DNA of 64,000 nucleotides, taken from NCBI GenBank assembly GCA_022036555.1, contig CM039129.1, positions 30,740,553-30,804,552 of the forward strand, written 5' to 3'. The first letter of the stretch is position 1, and each line of letters starts with the position of its first letter. Shown here piece after piece: positions 10,138-20,967 of the stretch. The notes under the pieces are model-generated. The model was not told the DNA's origin, made no database searches, and saw nothing but the letters and a program-made list of their open reading frames with translations. The position numbers and the translations under genes were made by a program. This stretch comes from Microstegium vimineum. Its lineage: Eukaryota > Streptophyta > Magnoliopsida > Poales > Poaceae.

Positions 10138-12712
10138 CTTTACCTAGGTAAATTTAGGCGCAAACAAAAATATTATAAAACTATATTTGATCCTTCAACT
10201 AAAGCAAATGTGGTGGTTGCCAATGTTGTCAATGCTCACCTTGGGTACTGGCTGCCAATGTTGCTAGCGAGGGGAAGGGAGCCGACGCAGGCGGTGGGAG
10301 GTCCAACAATGGAGCAGGTGGCTTGGCAAGGCACCACCACGGGTGGCCGGCAAGGCATCACCACGGGTGGCCGGCAGGGCACCGGCACGGCACCAGCACC
10401 AGCACTGGGTGGCCGACGCAAGACCAGTTGGGATGGTCGTTGTGACTAGCAGGTGCCTAGGCCCGCGCGGCCGGTGGGGTCGCCGGACGGCAGTGAGGGA
10501 GCAGCATGGGTCGCCGGACGAGAGTGCGGCTGCATCTGAGTGCGGCTGCTACGGCGAGAGTGTGGCTGCAGGGTGGCCGGCGACAGAGCCACTCTGTTTC
10601 TTATCCACAACAAGCTAGTACCCCTTGTAATATGACATGTGGGTCCTCCATGCTAACTGACCTGAGTGCCATATGATCGAATGTTCCAATGACATGTGGA
10701 CCCAACATGCTCATTACGCTCCCTGGTAACGAGTTCATGGTGCAAATATCAATTCTTTTTTTAATTTGTTTCAAAAACTTCTAACAAGTTTTTCTCCCAC
10801 TTGCTAACTCCAATTCTGATGCTTTTTTCTGAAATTTCCAAAAATCATGATCTATCACCTTATTGGATTGATTTTGGCCATTTTTAGATGTGTTAAAGTT
10901 TGAACAATTTCAAATGTGAATTTAAAAAAGGGAGGACTTTAGACTTCATTTTGAACCTCCAGATGATTTCAAATGATGAACTCATAAACATGAAAGTTGA
11001 ACAACTCATCAAGACCTACAACTTTTGTTTTTATCATTTTTTCATTCGAGAAAGTGGTAGTAACACACTTCATAAAATTTACATCCTCTCTTATAGATTC
11101 AGGAACTATAAGTGAGACATGTAATTTCTATGAACAAAGTTATCATCGAATTATCAGATGGACAAATGACCTAAATAAGAACTGTACATATTGATGAGTT
11201 GTGCAACCTTTGTGTTCATCACTTCATAATTTGAAATTACTTAATAGCCCAAAACTCCATTTGAAGTCCTAATACTAGTAAAAGGTCAATGACAAGTGGA
11301 CCCACTATGCTAGAACTAAATTATGCCCCACGCAGGCTCTGCCACCGACAAATCAGCCCCACCGCGCCATCAAAAATTTTCACAGCCGCACCACACCCTC
11401 TCCCGCCCTGAATCGCTCACTGACACCAGGGACCCACCATGCCTCCCGCTCAAGCCACCCTCTCCCCCAAGCCTTATCCTCTTGCTCGGTCAGACAAAGG
11501 GGAAATCCCCAATCTCCTCCTCTCGACTCGCTGCTACACTGCCACGCCGCCGCCACCGCTCGTCACTCCACCGACCTCATTGCCGCACCGCTCGTCACTC
11601 CACCGCCCACCGTCACTCTACCGCCACCACCCCGCCCGCCTCTAGCCCAACTCACCCCCACCTTGAGTCCCCTCCTTCCTCCCAAAACCTAGCGCCGCCA
11701 CTCAAGCCCACCGCACCATAGCCACTCAAGCCCACCACAGCGCCGCCAAGCGGATCTACTCCTCCCTCCCTGGATCCACTCCGACACAGCCCGCTCCGAC
11801 GCCACTGGAGATTCCATACTCCGTCAGCGCCGCCACGACGAGAACCACAGATCCACCACGAAGTCGGAAGCCGAAGACGCTGGCTCCCTCCTCTGGCAAG
11901 CCGACCTAGCTAAGACGTCCTACCTCCTCTGGCAATTTGCTACAAAGTGGCTCTTCCCCGGCTAAGACCACCGTCGGCCCCGACCCCCATTCAGCGAGCC
12001 CGACCGATTGGTCCGCTACCGACCACTAGCTGCGGTTCTTCCCCGGCTAAGCCTCGCCGAATGTATTTTGAATCCTCCTGCTACAAAGGTACCACCCCCA
12101 CCTCCCCCCCCCCCTCTCAGAGCACATGATTCACTGTCTTAGATTTTGAGATCATGAAGATATGTGTTTTTGGGATCATATGAGTCGAAGAGTGCTTATG
12201 TATGGTTTGTGATGTTGTCTATGCGTTCCAGAGTCTTATATATTAATACTCATACATGGTTTATGATGTTGTCTATGTATGTGTTTTCCAATGCATACGT
12301 TTAATATTATTTGATAGAAATTTCCATTCAAGATCATTGTTATGAGTATTAATATATCCATGGCCACTGATTTGTATGTACTAACCCCATCGCTATCCTT
12401 CAACATAGCTTGATGCATACAAATCATCTTGTATTGAAAAAATTATACACTAAACTTGGTGCTTAGATACATTGCAACTGGACTGAGTGATAAATAGCTA
12501 GGTTTGATTCCACTTATCCATCTGCATCTCTTGTTCATTGTTAGTCTTGTTCACTGTCAGATTTCATGCATGTTGAAACAATGTTGTCATCTGTTAGTTC
12601 TTTCTTCTACCATTAAGTTGTTATTTTCCCTTCTTTCTACCATTTAACAGAATACTGATTTGTTAGTGTCTTTCAACTTCTTTATAGAAACTGATTCCAG
12701 TTTCTGCTCTTT
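10138..12712. other. GC-rich central region of the CACTA element between the two divergent transposon genes
   Basis: Lies between the transposase start (-) and the TNPA-like gene (+), so it should hold both promoters and leaders. At about 10324-10400 there is a GGCAAGGCACCACCACGGGT-type direct repeat of about 24 bp, 2.5 copies. 11330-12120 is very C-rich, with long Pro/His/Ser-rich readings that look like leader or degenerate captured sequence and not a conserved protein. No domain recognised. Confidence 0.55.
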
Positions 12713-15700
12713 GTGCGTTTGATCTCAATAAGTATTAGAAGAAATGAAAAAACCAAGTATGAGCAGGAGAGGGATGAGAATATAAGACATATTCAGGAAG
12801 TATTTAAGTCTGTGGGCATTCCACTATTAGCTAAGGAAGTTAGCGGTGTTTTTTTGAATAAGCAAAAGGGCAAAGGGAGGAGACTAGAATCTGACAATAC
12901 AGAATCTGACCATGATTATGATCCATCCTCTGACATTGATAACCAATCTGACAGTGATAAGGATTTTGATGATGACCTTAATAATAAGGTCCATACTGAG
13001 GTGAGATGCAATACCTAGGCCAATTACCAAGTTATTGGTCTGTCTATTTCAAACATATACTTTATTGTTGTGAATCAATCTACTTAACACTTTTTTAATT
13101 AATAAGATGCATGTTTCTCTTGGTAGGTAAGCATGATGGTTCCAGGATCTCGCCCTCACCAGAAGAAGCTGAAGGTGGCAACAATGGTGGCTGCCAACCA
13201 GCAGCCACCGCGCACACCAACTAGAGTAACCAGGGCTAGTGCAGCCATGCCATCGCCTGCTGGTCGTCCACCACCTAAGGAAAGACATCCTTTGCCTCCT
13301 AAGAACACTTTCAAAGCCAATCCTAAAACAAATGCCATTTCTAGTACCACCCAACTGCATGGTGCAAACCCATTGCCTAGTCCTCCTAGAATCACCAGGG
13401 CTACTGCAGCATGAATTCACCTGGTGCAAACCCATTGTCTAGTCCTTCTAGAATCAGCAAGGCTACTACAGCCATGAATTCACCTGGTGCAAACCCATTG
13501 CCTAGTCCTCCTAGAATCAGCAAGGCTATTGTAGCCAGGTATTCACCTGGTATGAACCCAATGCATAGTCCTCCTAGAACCAGCAAGGCTACTGCAGCCA
13601 GGTATTCACCTGGTATGAACCCAATGCATAGTCCTCCTAGAATAAGCAGGGCTAATGCAGCCATGTCTTCACCTGGTGCAAACCCAATGGTTGGTCCTCC
13701 TAGATTCACCAGGGTTAGTGCAGCCATGTCTTCGCCTGGTGCAAACACAAACACTAAGCATAATACTCCTAGACCCACTCCTACCCAGCCTACCCTGTTT
13801 ATGCAACCTACTCCCACAACCAGTGTTAACCAAACAGTTCCTATAGACAACTCACTAGGTGGACAGAGCTCTAGGCAAAGCAATGGCATCAATGAGTTAG
13901 CTGAGCAATTTGATGCTGCTAATTCCGCAGGTCATACAGATGAAGGAGAACCAGTTGATAACTTAGTTCTAGGTAAATAATATGTGTTTGCAAGCTTTAG
14001 TTTCACCATTCAATATCTACTATTCTTACTGCTATAATAACACATTTTATTATTATTTGCCAATGTAGTACCCCCAAAGAATGTCCGCAAGAAAACCATG
14101 GGTCATGGCTTAGAGAAGATGATAATTAGAGGAAAGAAGCTGACTATCCAAGTGGCTGAAGGGAAGAAAAGACCTGAGGTCCCACTTGAAGCTGCGAAGC
14201 TAGCATCAAAAACTGGTGTTGCCCTTAGAGACAACCTACCTATCTACACATCTTGGAAGCTTTATGCAAATGAGGCAGGGCAAGCAGAAGTAGGAAAAGT
14301 GCTTAACAAAGTGGCGGTGAGACAACTATTTTCACCCTCCAAAAACTTTCTTGCATTACTCTACTCACATGTGAAATTGTGTCTAATAAATCAGTTGTCT
14401 GGCCTCAGTCCAGGTTGGATGTGGATGTTAGGAATGAGGGACCAAGCAGAGTTGCATGCACCGATATCATTAAGAAGGGAGTAAGGCAGACGAGGTATCA
14501 CTTGAAAAGGAAGTAGTTCAACATGTCACTAACAAGAGAACAGTTGTTGGACAAACAACCTCCACCTAAAATGAAGAAAGAGGAGTGGATCCAACTAGTA
14601 GAGTACTGGTGTGACCCAAAGAATCAGGTCCATGCCGTGCATTTTTTATTCTTTTTGTCAATATGCAATTGCAACCTGTGCATGTGAATGAAAATTCTAT
14701 ATTGCATTTGTGCTATAGGAAAAAAGTTCTAAGAATAAAGTAAACCATGCCCAAGTGCAGCTTCACCAAAGGACTGGATCTAGGTCCTATATTGCCCATC
14801 GATATAGCCTGGTAAGGATAATATGTCTTCTATATATTTAGCTTGAAAGATGGGACATTTTTAGCATAGTAATTATAATGTGCTTTTCAACTGTCCACTT
14901 AGCATGTGGTCCAATTATTTTTTAGATGAGCTCTGGTTTTTAAGCTGATTTTGAGATTGGCCCTATGAATTCTAAGATGACCAACCATGTTTATAATATT
15001 AGCTATAATCAATTTATGGTGACCATCTGAAACTGATCAACATCAGTAGTAGGTGTGGTTTAGGCCAAGTTGTTATTGTAGAACTGTCCAGGTTGCATTG
15101 ATGCATGTTTCTGTATTGTTTTCCTTGAACTGTCATTAATTAGTTGACTATGCCACTGATTTCACTTGTTGTTGGCATAACAAAATCTAGAGGTAAATAC
15201 TTGTATGATCTGTAGTCCATACATATTTTGGCATCTTTTGGTTGCATGTACCAAAAATAATTCACACGTGTGTCCAGCCCTCTCTTTACCTTCATTGGTA
15301 CAATGCTAATTCATTTTTCTTACATGATGCAGAGGCCTAAGTACAACAACATGGATCCAGATCCTGTTGAATTCTTTGGAGAATGTATGAATAGTCGGCA
15401 AAATGGTCGTACTCCTCTTGCAGATGAGATATATGTAAGTTACATAATTATTGCATGCATGTACTGTACTCAAGTATAAGCCTAGTTAAACACTGTTGTA
15501 TGGTCTTGTTATTAATTCAATTCATTCTATGTAGGAACATATGGTTGCAGCGAAGGAAAGAGAACCAGAAGAAGGAGTATCACAAAAGTCTCCCTCCAGT
15601 ATTGTTGCCGACAGTCTCAGCCAGATCAGCCGTTCATCGACCTTCCTTCCAAACATTGGTGTCCCTACAGGGTCAAAGAATGCCCGTTCCACGACAGCCG

Positions 15701-15900
15701 CAGAAGCACGCATGCAAGCTCAGTTTGAGGCAACACTCCAAGCTGAAAGAGAGGAAGCTTCTAGGAACCAGGCAGAGATGCAAGCACAGCTTGAAGCTCA
15801 GCAAGCCACACTTGAAGCCAACCAAGCAGCACTTGAAGAAAACCAAAATTTGCTATGTCAGACCCAAGAAGAAGTGAAGGGGGATGCATACCAAGTTTGA
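12713..15900 (+). pseudogene. TNPA-like CACTA protein (Transposase_24/Ptta-En-Spm type), disrupted
   Basis: Exons inferred from splice sites: up to 13000, 13127-13972, 14069-14316, 14409-14627, 14719-14811, 15333-15434 and 15535-15900. Phases agree throughout apart from the lesion below. The first exon has YEQERDENIRHIQEVFKSVG, then an acidic stretch; the second holds a 63-bp coding repeat. Later exons have the typical core (VRNEGPSRVACTDIIKKG, YHLKRK, EEWIQLVEYWCDPKNQ, HRTGSRSY-like, MNSRQNGRTPLADEIY) and a C-terminal coiled coil rich in QAQLEAQQATLEANQ. In the family this protein binds subterminal repeats and helps transposition. Lesions: one base missing at about 13409, and an in-frame TAG at 14514-14516 where relatives have an aromatic residue. 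The true first exon start is uncertain. Confidence 0.82.
13349..13760 (+). repeat. 63-bp coding tandem repeat in the TNPA-like gene
   Basis: Five exact-length 63-bp units run from 13411 to 13725. Each encodes a 21-residue motif of the form (M/R)(N/Y/S)SPGxNPxxxPPRxxxAxA. They are preceded by a 62-bp copy and followed by a decaying one. The 62-bp copy reads GCAGCATGAATTC where its neighbours read CAGCCATGAATTC, so a single C is missing and the frame breaks there. The SP-rich, basic repeat looks disordered. Confidence 0.92.
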
Positions 15901-16059
15901 AGAGAATCACTGCTGCGAGCTGTGCTGAAACTTCAGAAAGATTGAGGTCTGAATGCACTCTATGTTCATAATGTTGTTGTCTTAGCTACATCTTGCTAGA
16001 ACACTAGAATTTCTATGTTGGAACTTTGTGCACTGTGTTTGTCAGAACTATGTGGTATG

Positions 16060-16183
16060 TTTGAACCTGTGTGGTGGTGGAACAATTTGAACCTGGTACT
16101 TTGTATGATGTTTGAACCTGTGTGGCGGTGGAACAGTTTGAACCTGGTACTTTGTGTGATGTTTGAACATGTGTGGTGCACTA
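16060..16183. repeat. 51-bp tandem repeat in the 3' region of the TNPA-like gene
   Basis: TTTGAACCTGTGTGG starts at 16060 and 16111, and a decayed copy at 16162, steps of 51 bp. It lies about 160 bp past the stop codon, so probably in the 3' untranslated region. Confidence 0.88.
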
Positions 16184-16249
16184 TGTTATCCACTAGAATG
16201 TATGTGATGTTTGTGATGGCTTTGAATGAGAATGTTGTGGATGATGGAT

Positions 16250-16253
<4 letters not shown>

Positions 16254-16315
<62 letters not shown>

Positions 16316-16320
16316 GTTTG
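16254..16320. repeat. AT microsatellite ending in (GTAT)n
   Basis: An uninterrupted (TA)n of about 50 nt passes into several GTAT units. It separates the TNPA-like gene from the right subterminal repeats. Confidence 0.97.
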
Positions 16321-16439
16321 TATGTGCCGAGGGCAGATCTAAGATCTGTACAACGATCGTCGTTGAATGGAAAGAAAGTTTGTGATGGTGTACAGTCGTC
16401 TCAAAATGTCTCAAATGATCATACAAAGCAAGACACTAC

Positions 16440-16787
16440 ATACAGTATATATGACGCTACAGGGCGTCACAATAAGTTACCTAACCGGGCTCCCAACAAC
16501 CAATTTCTGACAGATCATATATTAAGTGACGCGTTGACCAACTAATATGTGACAACTGTAACCGTCATTAAATGAAACAATATATGACAAACAAATTCAA
16601 CTGTCACAAAATATATTCGCATTTTGTGACGGTTTTGTATACTATCGTCACGAGGTACATTATGTGACGGTCGTTATATGACGACTGGCGTGACGGGTCG
16701 TTTTCATCATAAGAATCTTTTTATGACAAATGTTGTACTTTACACGACAGTTTCTGTGTGTCATACAAGCCCAGATTTCTTGTAGTG
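16440..16787. repeat. Right subterminal repeat region of the CACTA element
   Basis: Copies of TGTGACGGT, CGTCACAA and TATGACGAC occur in both orientations, ending in TTTCTTGTAGTG at 16787. It mirrors the left subterminal region and is followed by the target duplication ATT. Confidence 0.82.
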
Positions 16788-16859
16788 ATTGTGAGTGATC
16801 CACTCAGCTTCTATGAAGTACATCATTGAACACTACATGTGTATCCTCTCCTAGAAACA

Positions 16860-17991
16860 ATACTTCTACTGTATCACCTCCTTGGGTTGTAGCATCAATG
16901 CCCATGTGTATCCTCAATGTTCCATCTACATCACCACCCCCAATGTATTGATGACTATACCGCACAATTTCTTGTCCGCCATCTGTCTACACCTAGTCTC
17001 CATTTTGTTGATCAGGTCTTCATCGCCAATGTCAAGCACTACCACCGCTACCATACCTCGTGTCAGGATTTCTCACCTTCGAGTAAGATCGTTCACCTAT
17101 AGAATACTCGCCTTGGGGGGTGGGGTAGGAGCGTCTGCCCTAGCACTGTTGATTCTTTGTCCAGCACAAGCCCATTTGCAACATTGTTCTCTTTTCTCCA
17201 CCTACTTTGTCAACTCCAACAATAGCAGGCTACAAGGACACTACACCCATCATTTTGCACATTGCAACCCATCATCAATGCACACTTTGCTTGTACCTTA
17301 AGACATTGTCATTTGGTTAGGGCCATCTACCTATTGCATCCAATATTATCAACACAAGTGCATGCTTTTGACCTCTACATGTTCCTAGTCCTAGAAATCC
17401 CATTCACACTTTCTCCATGGATGATTGACTACAGTGACTTGCATCGACACTCCCCATATTGTCTACCTTAATTATGTTGTCATTTTCATTTAAGTCCTCG
17501 ACAACTCTGACTGCATCGACCCTGAGATCACCCCTAACACAATGATTTCCTCAACCTATTTTGGCGATCATAGCTTCATATGAGACTACCCCTCAACCTT
17601 AGCAACATGAACACGACTATCTTAATCATGACATCTACGACCACGGCTACTTGCCCTCATGGTCAGCTAGACATTGGTACAAAGGGCTACCTCGCCTTGC
17701 TTGAGCAAACCTCATTGGCTTCCACTCTAGTCACAGGATCCATGATGCATCAACCGTTATGATGGCTTGACGACCTACAACATTCAACTTCTTCTTCAGT
17801 CTCACCATCCACGCCGCTCCAACTGTGACCGTGGGAGATGTTAGATATATTAGAATATCTCTAGATATTGTAGATTAGGATTGTGTAATTCCTTATCTTA
17901 TATCTCTTAAGGAGGCTTCTTGTTCCCTAGGCAATATACTCCTATATAATCATTCCATAGGCTCAACAATAATACAATCGACTATTCTACA
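16860..17991 (+). mobile_element. LTR-retrotransposon 3' fragment with short LTR-like end
   Basis: At 17839 a sequence starting TGTTAGATATATTAG follows a purine run (GTGGGAGA), as a 3' LTR follows a polypurine tract. It has a TATATAA box near 17943 and ends TTCTACA at 17991, about 153 bp in all. The preceding 980 bp has short frames that resemble no reverse transcriptase or gag that I recognise. I infer a degenerate or non-autonomous Copia-like element; a matching 5' LTR was not found. Confidence 0.45.
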
Positions 17992-20003
17992 AGTATTCTC
18001 CTATACACATGAAAAAGAGGATTGAGTGTCAGATGCAAATATTTTTGGACCATGTGATATGTGCGTCCATTTTGTTATAAATAATCCAGCATAATAGTGC
18101 TTGTTAGTAAGAAGAGCGGGAACAAAGTCAATATCCCGGTGAGACAAGAGGACGTCTTAAGGATAGAGACTCATGTGGATGTGAGGGAATTGGGTGGCCA
18201 AGCTCTAGAGTATTGTAGCGCCACTCACATCAAGTACGAGCTACCTTTCAAAAACAAATTAGTACAAGTTGGTCCTGTTGCAAGCCGAGTTTTGTACTCG
18301 GTAGTGCTTATATGAAATGTGAAGGTGAAGCATGACATTTGAACAAAGAAATGCTCCATCATTAATTTTCAAATGTACCTGAGCTTGTGTGGAAATAAAA
18401 ATAAGTGTGAAGACACATGGTGCTTTATAAATCCACAAACTCCGCACATGTTTTTTTTCCTTTCCCAATCAATTCACATCCCATAATAAGGTTTGCAGAA
18501 CTCATGAATCTTTTACCGGAGTATGCAACCAATGCAACATGATTTTACGTTAACAAAGGTGAATATCAAACTGAGGGACTATTTGTTTTTCTAGCAACTG
18601 CATACCATGTCAAGATATGGCAAGCCTCACCTACGGTGGCTAAAACCAGCGCCACCAAAGTGTGGTGAAGTTACTGCTATTTGCTAGTAAGAAAACTGTG
18701 ACAAGCCGAAAGCTAATAACCAACCAAACAACAACATAAACAGCTGTGGCGGCCTCAGATATGGTGATGGTGCGTCATGGCCGGCAAGCAAAACAACCCC
18801 TGAATTTAACTTAGCTAGGTTTTATATGGTAGAACTTGTTCACCTTGGTTTTAAGTTCTCAAATCGATTAAATGTATGTTCATACTTTTTTTGACCGAAG
18901 ATGTATGTTCATACTTTTCTAAATTATTTTTCAATTTATGGTGCTATTGTTTTAGTTGTAGATGGCGTATCTATCAAAACCAACAAGGTATATGTGGTGA
19001 CTTTTTCTTTCTCGATATCTTGTTGTAAAAAACTGTTTGCCGGATTCAAATTTTTGAACTACACGAGTGCCTGAGTATTTATAAGGAATTTGTTGACAAT
19101 CAAAGTTCTCCTATTTGTAAAGTTGTCAAAGTATAGAACTAATTTTAACATTCAAAGTATAATTAAACACATGAAATCTAAATTTACTGCCACGTCCTAT
19201 TTGAATGCAAGCACAAATACTACTATCAAAATATTATCTGACGCCTCCCATCAACGCTTCAATTATTGGAACGGGTTTGAAGTAGCGCAATTAATAATCC
19301 CTGACGCGTCCAGAGTCCAGACAGGCACCAAAACTGGAGTTTCTTGCAGTGCGGACTCATTCATTTCCGTGGGGGCTCTCAGACAGTTCGCTTGACGTCC
19401 TGTCGAGTGTCGTCGTCGTCCCAGCCGTTGGATGCGCCATCGTCCGCCGCACGGCCACGCCGTGATGCGCTCTTCTTTTTTTTTTTCTTCTTTTTAATGA
19501 AGCTTCGAATTTTTATTTTCTTTTTCGTTTGACAAACGTACGGATGAAAATAAAGAAAAAGGCAGATTACCTTCAGTAGATACTTCGATTATTTTCTTTG
19601 ATCGGGACATGTTTGTTACTACGTACATATATGCAGCTTTGGAGCCGAGGTGGAGGGCATGAAGCTGTCTAGATCTCCCATTTGGATGGCCCTGAATAAC
19701 TTTGATAGAAAAATCCGAGTGACACTGACATTCTCTTCTGGCATCGCTTTGTTTTATCGATTGCGCACTCGACTAGTACAATTAGATGCGCCAAATGGAG
19801 CTATAATACTATCCCGTACACGCTAAGCTGATTTCTGATATTTTTAACTATAGAGATGTGTCTTTGTCATGTGTGATTATATCCTCTGCCACAAAACCGA
19901 CTCAGATTACATGTTTCAAGTTTTCCAAAAAATACTTACCAACATACTATGTCCTATGAAGCATATAATTACACTTGGGACCAGGATCTACCTATCCATT
20001 AAG
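17992..20003. other. Intergenic stretch without a recognised gene
   Basis: Contains a 72-codon frame at 18097-18315 without a recognisable domain. A possible MITE at 18573-18800 has loosely inverted ends (GGGACTATTTGTTT versus AAACAACCCC) and CTGA on both sides. A T-rich tract lies at about 19470-19530. Nothing else can be supported. Confidence 0.5.
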
Positions 20004-20248
20004 CAGTGGCGGATCCAGAACAACTTTTTCTTTCTCTAATCTCTCTATTTTTCTTCTTTTCTCTCTTTTTTCGTCTTCCTCAATCTCTCAAAACAAGATT
20101 GAAGGAGGGGCTAATCTCTTCTGGTTTGTCTAATCTCTCTATTTTTCTTCTTTTTCTTTTTTTCTCTCTCAATCTCTCTATATTTCTATTAATACACTGG
20201 TTGTAGGGGGGCTAGGTGGATCCAGCCCCCCCCTTGGATCCACCACTG
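20004..20248. mobile_element. hAT-type MITE, 245 bp, with 8-bp target duplication
   Basis: The left end CAGTGGCGGATCCAG pairs with the right end TTGGATCCACCACTG, and CCATTAAG flanks both sides (19996-20003, 20249-20256). CA...TG termini with an 8-bp duplication define the hAT superfamily. The interior is pyrimidine-rich (TTTTTCTTCT runs) with no coding potential. It lies about 720 bp upstream of the WRKY start codon. Confidence 0.9.
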
Positions 20249-20736
20249 CCATTAAGAGCCTATTAGGCCAATATTAGTGAGTGTTTATTAGTGACTCTGA
20301 GATGTTAGAAAACGTGTAAACAAGTTTCAAGCTCACGGAACTATTTTTATTTTTCCTTATTTAAACTATGTCACATCAATCTATTAATTATATTTACTCT
20401 TGTATTAAGAGTGACCTTACATATACACATGATTATTTACTAGTTAAGCCTAAAAACAGCTCAAATTATCTATAGTTAACTAACAATTAGTTAAAGACTT
20501 GATTTTAAAAAAAAGTTCACTCTTCAATTTGATTGCACTAAACCTAATTTAAACTAAACATTATTTAGCTTATATAATAATAAACATCCGGTATTCAGAC
20601 ATGTCCTTGGATAAACTGTGGTGAAGCGGCAAATTCTGGTGTGTATAAATTGATAAAGCTCAAAATATCTACTGGAGTACATCTTTATACTCGGCAGAAA
20701 TCTAACAATAATAAATAATAAATCAAATAAAAGCTT

Positions 20737-20967
20737 GTGGTTTCCTTCCTTCCTTCTCTCCCCCGCCTCTCCGAACTCCGAAGCCAACGAGTGAAGAGAA
20801 GAGAGAGACACTGCAGAGGAGGAGGGAGGCAAAGTCAGAGTCTGCTCACCCAACCTCCACAAACCAAAGTCAACGCCGGAAACCAAGAAGAAGAAGAGGG
20901 GAATCCTCCTCCTCCTCCTCTCTCTCTCTCTCTAGTCTTGCTCTCTTCCCTCCCGCCGCAAGTGACC
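20737..20967 (+). promoter_or_regulatory. Probable 5' leader of the WRKY gene, pyrimidine/purine-rich
   Basis: CCTTCCTTCCTTCTCTC at 20743 and (CTC)n(TC)n at about 20908-20935 precede the ATG. CT-rich leaders are common in grass regulatory genes. No clear TATA box could be fixed with confidence, and the transcription start is not visible from sequence alone. Confidence 0.45.

Larger units (their letters stand above)
5087..16787. mobile_element. Complete CACTA (En/Spm) DNA transposon, 11.7 kb
   Basis: The left terminus CACTATAAGAATTCT and the right terminus, read inward as CACTACAAGAAATCT, match at 13 of 15 positions. The element is flanked by the 3-bp duplication ATT (5084-5086, 16788-16790). 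TGTGACG/CGTCACA-type subterminal repeats occur at both ends. It contains three genes: a GRF-finger gene at the left, a TNP2-type transposase on the minus strand, and a TNPA-like gene on the plus strand. The last two diverge from the GC-rich centre. Each gene carries at least one apparent lesion, so this copy is probably immobile on its own, although its ends look intact for trans-mobilisation. Confidence 0.93.

Noticed and set aside
11323..11721. Pro/His/Ser-rich frame inside the CACTA element
   Set aside because: Composition only. No domain, no splice logic to the TNPA-like exons and no conserved pattern; treated as leader.
13401..13892. 163-codon minus-strand repetitive frame (LGGLCIGFIPGEY type)
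   Set aside because: Antisense image of the 63-bp TNPA repeat. The plus strand has proper exon borders and the family core downstream.
18097..18315. 72-codon plus-strand frame (starts MLVSKKSGNKVNIPVRQEDV)
   Set aside because: Balanced composition but no recognisable family, no flanking exons; possibly a gene fragment, too weak to call.
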